Below are positions 56,939 to 64,000 of a DNA stretch of 64,000 nt, piece after piece. The stretch comes from Euphorbia lathyris (taxonomy: Eukaryota > Streptophyta > Magnoliopsida > Malpighiales > Euphorbiaceae): NCBI RefSeq assembly GCF_963576675.1, contig NC_088913.1, positions 76,755,001 to 76,819,000 of the forward strand, in the 5' to 3' direction. Position numbers and translations under genes: made by a program. The notes beneath the pieces are model-generated. The model saw nothing but the letters and a program-made list of their open reading frames with translations. It did no database searches and was not told the origin of the DNA. Within the stretch, counting starts at the first letter, position 1; each line of letters opens with the position of its first letter.

Positions 56939-57820
56939 TCCAGCTCGGCAAGCTGGACCTGTAAATTAGTCATAATTGACTAATTCAATCCCAATTTAAA
57001 AAGGATTCAGCCTGTTTTGAATATTTGAAAAGCATGTAACGTTTGATTTGGTATTTTAGGATTTGCTTTGTTTATTTAAAGACCTTGGGTGTTAATTCCC
57101 AAGACACCATGTAATCAATAATTTTTCTTTGTTTTTATCAATCTATAATTAGTTTTAGATCCATTGTCAATTACAAAAACTCTGTAACCCTTGAGAATCC
57201 ATCCTTCAATCCTCCATTTGCTATTAACGCTCCAGGAAGCTTCTTCCATCTCCGCTCAGCGATTCTCAAGTTTCTTCCTCCAATCTCAGAAAGACGATTG
57301 CTTGAGTCGATAGGTTCCAAAAAGGGATTTCTACTTTCTCAGTCTCTGTTAGATTTGAGATCTTTACTATGAATTCTGAGTTGGTTTTATTTGTGACATA
57401 TTATTTTCCATCTTTAACACAATTTCAGTATCGATTCCAATTGCGTTTTTGTCTATTAATTTATGATTCTGCATAATTGAATTAAATCATTCAAAAGTCA
57501 CAAATATATATACTTGGTTCATATTGCGAGTCTAAATTCGGCTGTCTATACCGAAACCTGCAGATTTTGACAACATCCACATTAAAAGGATCCAAATTCA
57601 CGAACCTTAGAGCTAGTTACGGCCTGTAACAAAAGAATCACGTGATAGGGACCCTAGAAGGCTAAGTCGGTTTAATTGCTTTAAGTGTGTGCAAATTCAG
57701 ATTAAGGTATTAATGAGATTGTTCATCATATTGGATTTTGTGTAATCGTACCATTCCATAAAATTCTAGGAGTGTATGCTTTGTTTTGGATCAACCTAGG
57801 AGTAGAATAACTTAGAAAAA
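56939..57820 (+). other. LTR-like remnant on the right side of E1
   Basis: It starts with the palindrome TCCAGCTCGGCAAGCTGGA, which continues the cluster at 13690-13736 once E1 is removed. Further on are a TTATTTAAAGACC TATA-like element (57078 region), AATCAATAATTTTTC and a C/T-rich leader. This resembles the promoter half of an old LTR. No coding sequence. Confidence 0.35.
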
Positions 57821-58186
57821 AAAATCCAAAATCACTTTTCCACCGCCTAAATAGCATCTGAAAGCTATTACTTTGGTACTTGCGGTATAAATCATGTGGA
57901 TTCGATACCTGGACTTGTCCAAATTATTACTTGATAAGGATGGGATACACTTATCCCTTAGTGAGCCTTTGAGCGTCAACTCGAGATGCATCAGCACGCC
58001 TGCACCCAAATCACACGTGACAAGTTTAAAATTAGCATTATTCGAAAATATCGTTTTTTTAAGTAAATGTTGGGTTACAGGCTAAGAACGGAATGCAAAG
58101 ATCCCAACTAGGTTGGCATCTTCACAAAACCAAACAAAACCCAGACCCGAATTTTATTAAAATGAGGAAAAAATACAGAAGAAAAA
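57821..58186. other. Intergenic to LINE 3' untranslated region
   Basis: The left part has nothing recognisable. From about 58140 the minus strand gives a T-rich segment with TTTTAATAAAATTC, probably the 3' UTR of the LINE fragment that follows. Confidence 0.4.
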
Positions 58187-59781
58187 TTAAGAGAAACGAA
58201 ATTGTTCTAAACAATACATATCATCAGAAATAAATCTATTGCAAAAAGCTGGTGTAGAATTCCACCAAACAATATGATCTGTTGTGACGCCAAATTTAGC
58301 CAATGCATCAGCCGTTCTATTTCCTTCGCGAAAAATATGAGTAACATTTAGATCCATAGAAGAACAATGCTGAAGACAAGTAATCCAATCCTGTCGCAAC
58401 GCCCATGGAACAACTAGAGAGCGCTTCCTAAGCAAATTTACCACATAAACAGAATCACATTCCACCCATAATTTGTGCCATCCTTTTTCCCAAAAAATCT
58501 GAATAGCAAAAATAACGGCTTTCAATTCGGAAATATGCGCAGAAGGGGTATCAACTCGAAACGCAAAACAACCTCGAGCAAATCCTCGAGTAGTGCAAAA
58601 CACCCCCCTGCGCCCCCCATTCTTGTATTAATGTTTGCAGAACCATCTGTGTTAACTTTGAGCCATCCTGGTGGAGGACGAACCCAAGTAACACTAACTA
58701 TATTAGGAGCTCGAGGGGGTCTAAGGGGAATGTGTAACTGCCTAAGAACACGAAGCTCATCAACATTGTTTTTCATATGACCTTTATTACCAATACCGCC
58801 TTCACGAATCATAATCCAAAGCCTACGAAGCACAAGATGAATTGATGGTGTTTCATTCTCAAATGTCGCATTATTTATAGTGTACCACAAAATCCAAATC
58901 AAACTAACAACTCTAACTTACCATAGCAAACCCACTTGAGAACTGAAGCTATGATTTAAACAATTCAAGATAAGAGTAACTAGCGAATCTATCAATATGA
59001 TATGTTTACCAAAAAGAGAGCCCAACGCTCTCCAAGCAATCTGAGAAAAAGGACAATGAACCAGAATATGTTCAATTGACTCCGAGGCCGCTTTGCATAA
59101 AATACAACGGGAAACAGTAGGTATGCCACGCTTCTGCAATTGGTCATGCGTGGGCATGTAACCCAATAAATCTCTCCAGAAAACGATCGAACGAGAAGGA
59201 GGAATGACTTTAGACCAGATAAACTTGCACCATTGAACCTTTGATGCATTAATACCTAATGAAAAATAGAAATCCTTGACAGTAAAAATACCTGAAGAAG
59301 AATATGTCCAGACGCAGAAATCCTCATCATCACTGCCACGCCTAATCTCCATAATATGTTGTTGTAAAACCTGTGGAAGCTACTGCAGATTTATCCATGA
59401 ATCTCCATCAAGAAATTCCTCAACGCTATTAAATCGAGTATGTTGGATATTACGGGGCAGATTTAATTGTTCACCCACCGAGGGCTTAATCCATAATTCA
59501 CAACAGAAATTCAGCTTTGAATTATTACCTATCCACCAATGAGATTGATCCCTAAGAATATAATAGACCTCTCGGATTGATGGCCAAATCGAAGAATTAG
59601 AAATTACAGCTTTCGGGAGCCCAGAACGCGTAAGAAAACGCCGTTTTAAAAGAATTGAAACTTGATAACTTGTGGAAAAATCCTTGATCGGAGCACTTCC
59701 CTGTGAGGCGTCGTTGGGATCGGCCGAGGACACTCCGATGCCAAAGTCAGTAATATTTCTGAGAATAAACTGTAAGCACAA
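58187..59781 (-). pseudogene. L1-type LINE 3' fragment: linker, zf-RVT, RNase H
   Basis: Minus-strand reading from 59781: the linker after the reverse transcriptase (SSIWPSIREVYYILRDQSHW, NFCCELWIKPSVG), the zinc-binding RVT domain (CKFIWSKVIPPSRSIVFWRD, RCILCKAASESIEHILVHCP), then a plant L1 RNase H (PPPGWLKVNTDGSANIN, SELKAVIFAIQIF, VECDSVYVVNLL, EGNRTADALAKFG). TAG at 59380-59382, TAA at 58918-58920 and a frameshift near 58600 break the frame. The reverse transcriptase core and endonuclease are absent, so it is 5'-truncated. No clear target duplication was found. Confidence 0.85.
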
Positions 59782-61065
59782 AAGTATAGAATCAGTAAGT
59801 GTACCTCAATAGCTTGTGATGCAAGCTATTTATATTCATGTAGTTGTAATTCTTGGTAACTAGAAAGTCTCCATTAATGCCTCATTAATGGCGGTTACTG
59901 ATCTTATTCAAGTATGACCGTTAGCTCATTAATGGGTTATTAGTTGCCTTTATTAGGAATCGGCTTGGCCGTTCCTTGGACGTATCGATGTTTGACGGCG
60001 GGTCTTCCAAGGCGTTTGACCCTTTGAGGCGTGTTGAGGAATCCATAGATCCGCCATCTATGAGTCTTGCTTTATACGCCATCTGGAGATTCGTCGGTGG
60101 ATCCTTATCCATAAGAATATTGATGGCGGATCCTTCATTCTTTGTCTAATTATCCTTTTTCCCCATGTATGATATTTGGATGTTATGGAGATGTAGATGA
60201 ATAGTCATATCATTACTTATCTTTAATTGCTATCAATTCTCCATTAATCCCATCATTTATCCTTGAAACCCTAAGAGTTGGAGTATTCGAACAGTCAAGT
60301 CTTTATTCCCTTTTAATGGCTATTAATTACCATTTAATTGTATTTATTCTCATTCATGATTTTTAATAAAGGCGCCTTTTAGTATTCTTAGATCCGTCAA
60401 GGCGTATGTACGCTCTCCTTGAGAACAATGGCGGGTCTCCATTACTCACTCTCATCGGGCGTATCTTGTTATGGCGTGTCTCGTCATGGTCCACGTGGTA
60501 TGACATAATGCTAGAGACTCCTTCCTTTTCCTCATTATTTGCATATTCACCCCTGCATTAATCATGCATTAATTATCATTAATTCCACATTAATCATGTA
60601 TAAATATCTCTTTTAGAAGGAATAATGGTTTGCCATTATTTCTATTAATTTTCCCTTATTCCTTATTCAAGAATAATTTGGGTTGTTATCAAAAGCCCCT
60701 CCTAAAGGTATAAAAAGCTCTTTAGGGCTGTCTAAATGGTGTTTTATTTTTCTATCTTGGAGGAAAGTGGACCCGCCCTAGATGGGATCATATATGGATA
60801 TGATGCACTTTTAGGGGTTTTTTCTTCTTCGTGGATAGGTGGTCAGATGTATCCATTGTTAGCCTCTAGGGGCTTCTTGAGAGTTATATTTCCTTTAGAA
60901 AGGGAATAACCCACCCTTTATGGGACCATTTGTTCCTACCGCATAGGATTATGATTCGCCTTAGGGACTTCTTTTCTTCAGTTCTGCCATATTGAGGAGA
61001 ATGACCCGCCCTTAGGGATCATCAGTAAGAATGATCATCCATTTAGGGACTTTTGCGCTTTTTGT

Positions 61066-61085
61066 GGGGGGGGGGGGGGGGGGGG
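61066..61085. repeat. Poly-G run, 20 bases
   Basis: Twenty consecutive G in otherwise AT-rich DNA. It may be a slippage product or a sequencing/assembly artefact, and could form G-quadruplexes. Confidence 0.9.
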
Positions 61086-61152
61086 TTTGACACTCTAGGC
61101 ATTTGCCTTTTTAGTCTTTACTCATTTTCCAAAGTGTTTTTACTTTGCATTT

Positions 61153-61440
61153 ATGAAGGTGAGACTTCGTTATTTCTATGATGAAGACGAGGATTCATTA
61201 TTTCTATGATGAAGACGAGGATTCATTACTTTGATGAAGACGAGGCTTCATTGTTTGGATGAAGATGCGGCTTCATTATTTGGATGAAGACGAGGCTTCA
61301 TTGTTTGGATGAAGACGAGGCTTCATTGTTTGGATGAAGACGAGGCTTCATAGTTTGGATGAAGACGAGGCTTCATTCTTTGGATGAAGACGAGGCTTCA
61401 TTATTTGGATGAAGATGAGGCTTCATTATTTGGATGAACC
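61153..61440. repeat. 25-bp tandem repeat, about eleven units
   Basis: Units GATGAAGACGAGGCTTCATT followed by a variable 5-base end (GTTTG, ATTTG, CTTTG). The first two or three units are longer and more diverged. Each unit contains the imperfect inverted pair GATGAAG...CTTCAT, so each could fold. Confidence 0.92.
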
Positions 61441-62054
61441 CTTTTCTTTCGAGAACTATTTTTACTAATGCATTATATCTTTTAGCAAGTAATTTTCTAG
61501 AATCTGGTTTAGGATTTGTTTGATTATTTAGGGCAGGTGGCCAGCCGTACCCCAATGTGTGAACCTTTTTTGAAGGTTTAAAGCTTTATTCCGTTTGAGG
61601 AAATTAAGCTGCCCTTGGCGGCGATCGACTTTTTCCTATCTTTGAGGTAAGTCGATCCGCCAGCGGGTCTTTTGATTCTCTTGTGAGGAAAAAGTTGAGG
61701 GTGTAATGATCTCATGTTTGAGATAATTTTAACCCGCCCTTGGTGGCGACCAATCCTTTTCCTATCTTTGAGGAGAGTGTTTAGGGTGTAATTTTCTCAT
61801 GTTTGAGATAATTTTAACCCGCCCTTAGTGGCGACCAATCCTTTTCCTATCTTTGAGGTAAATTGATCCGCCAGTGGGACTTTTCATTTGCCAGCCACTG
61901 GGTGTATATCACCTCTTTGATTGCATCCGCCTTCTTCAGCGTTGCTATTTCTTCTTCTGTAGAATTTGGAAAGAAATAGAACATAACTAGGAAAATGAAT
62001 ATAAGAAATATGGCGAGAAAGAATAAATTATAAAATATAGGATACTATAACAGT

Positions 62055-62940
62055 CTAATGCACATATAAGAATACGTAAAAATATTGATTTTTAGACCTA
62101 TGGTTCCATCTTTTCTGGGCAACTGCATTTGCATCCTCAATGATGTTTAACTTATGAGTAATCACATCTGGGTTTACTCCTGTGAGGATCTCATTCTTCC
62201 ATACAACCACGCTTTTAGACTCAATGAGAACTTTCGTAACATCCTCCTTGATCTCAGGTTTTAATCCTTTGGCGATCCCCACCCGCTTTCCATCAGCAAT
62301 AAGGAACATTTCCGTGTCGCCCAAAGCTGTAGTGACAAGTTCATCTTCCTCACCTTTGTCATCTTTGGATTGTGGGCGGATCAATAGTGACGCCGAGTAG
62401 GTCTTTTGAGCCACCTTTTGGTTCCCGCTATCATTACTCCTCCTTTGCTGGTGGGAATGTACATTGCCAGACGGCGGGTGAAAATTAGGGCTGCAACCTC
62501 TGAGATGAACAACCGCCCAAGAATGATGTTATAAGCTAATTGTCCATTCATAATAGAGAACTCCAAATCACCAATCCACGCTTGATCATCATCCGCCAGC
62601 TTGCATTCCAAAGTTACCTGGCCCTTGGTCTGTATAGTGTGACTTGTCGCTCCCATGATGTCAACAATGGTTGTTTCTATTTGGATCGGATCAACCTTTA
62701 GTTTGGCGAATGCACCTCTAGTGATGACATTGCAAGAACTGCCCATGTCTACCATTACTCGCTTCATTTCATCTCCCATCCTTCAATCGTCATTGTTACT
62801 ACCAACGCATCTGTATGTGGAGAGATTACTGGACCTGTTTCTGCAAAAGGGGCAATTGAGGGATGTTTTATCCAGAGCGGATATTTTTGCTTTTTTTATG
62901 GCTGGCTGATACAATGGTCCATCTGCTATGACATTAATGA
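62055..62940 (-). pseudogene. Ty3/gypsy pol fragment: protease to start of reverse transcriptase
   Basis: The minus-strand frame 62381-62779 has KRVMVDMGSSCNVITRGAFA, the gypsy aspartic protease active site in the DMG form seen in some Tat-like elements, then AYNIILGRLFI. A frameshift near 62400 leads to 62055-62414, with TEMFLIADGKRVGIAKGLK and VWKNEILTGVNPDVITHKLN, the region just before reverse transcriptase. The upstream part to about 62940 encodes linker residues. No reverse transcriptase core follows, so pol is cut at about 62100. It is distinct from E3, which lacks this protease. Confidence 0.8.
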
Positions 62941-63039
62941 CCCTTTTGAATTTCTTTCTGGGATCTGTCTTCTGCTTGTCGTCTTGTTATTTGTTATTCT
63001 GGACAAATCTCTTTAGTTTTCCAGCTCCCAGCAAGCTTC

Positions 63040-64000
63040 CACTACAAGAAAAACAGTAATTACCAACCAACAATCTGGATGCTAAATCGGTCTGTAACAC
63101 GGTCTTGCTAAATCTTTGAAACCAAATCTAGCTTTATGGTAGTAAAGTTTGCAACCAATAAATTGGTTGTTAAGTTGGTGACAAAGTTACAAACCATTTT
63201 TTACAACCACTATTTGGTTTCAATACCCAAGTTCAGATTTGTGTGTGATATTATTAGAGACTATATTTTGGTCACAAATAATCCGGTTGCAAATGTCACT
63301 AACGAATTTTCAACTAAGTTTTGGATAGAAAGTTCAAAGCTCACTTCATTAACTAACATTATACCCTCGGATTAATGACGAATTGTTCGTCGTGAATTTC
63401 TGGACAACTTTCTTTTATATATTTTTTTCCGTAATAAAACAAACGATAAATAAACAAAATATATTTATAAATAACAATTAAAGTCAAACACATACTCTTC
63501 TAAAAAAAATAAAATTATAAAAATATACTAAACAAAATTTATAACTAATAATAATAAGTTCTAAGGTCTCATAATAATCAACTAGTCAAGTCATACATTC
63601 ATGACCTAATGTAACCACCAAAATGAGTATATACAGATTCGTGTGTCGTCGATGCAGCTGAAGCCAGTCCAGAAATCCCTCCATCCCTATTAACCCCTCC
63701 ATAAGCCACATAGAATGCTTATATTTGCTTAATGGCTGCCTCAAGTTCAGTAGGTGTCTGTTCAACACTCTGCCTACATTTAATATAGCACAAAAAATTA
63801 AAAATATGCATCGATATTCGACTTAATGAACACAAAATTTATATATATTCTTAACTAATAATCCCATTCCACTAAAACTAATCATTTGCATATATTTTTT
63901 ACTTGTCAACAAATTACATGACACTAATAATCCATTCCACTAAAAGTCTTCATGTCAACATTTTACATAAAAGGAATAATATAAGTAAATGAAAACTTAT
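63040..64000 (+). mobile_element. CACTA (En/Spm) transposon terminus, runs off window
   Basis: CACTACAAGAAAAACAG at 63040-63056 is a canonical plant CACTA inverted-repeat tip. The next 200 bases contain repeated ACCAAxxx and TTGGTTG/CAACCA words in both orientations, as in subterminal repeats. The internal side is to the right, and the other end is beyond the window. A small minus-strand frame at 63586-63768 has no recognisable domain. Confidence 0.8.

Larger units (their letters stand above)
59782..62054. other. Non-coding, repeat-rich, gypsy-derived spacer
   Basis: No supportable gene. The sequence has TATA-like GTATAAAAAGCTC at about 60709 and recurrent CCGCCC/GGCGGAT words, which suggest LTR or leader sequence of a gypsy-type element that has lost most of pol. 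It contains the arrays described separately. An 85-bp direct repeat around TCATGTTTGAGATAATTTTA (61712 and 61797) is also present. Confidence 0.4.

Overview
The window is nuclear DNA of a flowering plant, most likely a eudicot. It is AT-rich, its one housekeeping gene is split by GT-AG introns, and most of the rest is plant retrotransposon and MITE sequence. I cannot name the species.

Layout. Bases 1-4100 are AT-rich intergenic DNA with two Mutator-type MITEs that keep perfect 9-bp target duplications, a probable hAT-type MITE and the end of a CACTA-like element. Bases 4254-9440 (minus strand) carry the only intact host gene, RPN8, the 26S proteasome lid subunit, in ten exons. Its 2.9-kb first intron holds a triplicated spacer repeat and a 5'-truncated RTE-type LINE with a 15-bp target duplication. 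Bases 9800-13741 are intergenic with inverted and tandem repeats and old LTR-like remnants.

Bases 13742-56933 are one retrotransposon (E1, Ty1/copia, Sirevirus-like, plus strand, target duplication TATGG) that has been split by later insertions. E2 (18072-29508) is the same family in reverse orientation, with target duplication AAGCT, inside the E1 integrase. E3 (30136-49695) is a Ty3/gypsy Tat-lineage element in reverse orientation, with target duplication GCTGA, just upstream of the E1 reverse transcriptase. E4 (37837-39699) is a solo LTR with target duplication CTTGT, inside the E3 integrase. Without insertions E1 is about 12.2 kb, E2 11.4 kb and E3 17.7 kb.

E1 and E2 encode gag, pol and a third ORF. 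The third ORF lies where Sireviruses carry their env-like gene, but its N-terminal part looks like the plant transposon-associated domain, and it has its own conserved TATA promoter. E3 is unusual in three ways: its gag region holds four reiterated capsid-like modules and no recognisable protease, its LTRs contain an array of short palindromes, and it carries a multi-exon plant-mobile-domain gene with its own promoter, convergent to pol. All autonomous ORFs in E1, E2 and E3 carry stops or frameshifts, so the complex looks dead.

Bases 56939-64000 hold an LTR-like remnant, a decayed L1-type LINE fragment, a tandem-repeat-rich gypsy derivative with a protease fragment, and a canonical CACTA transposon end that runs off the window.
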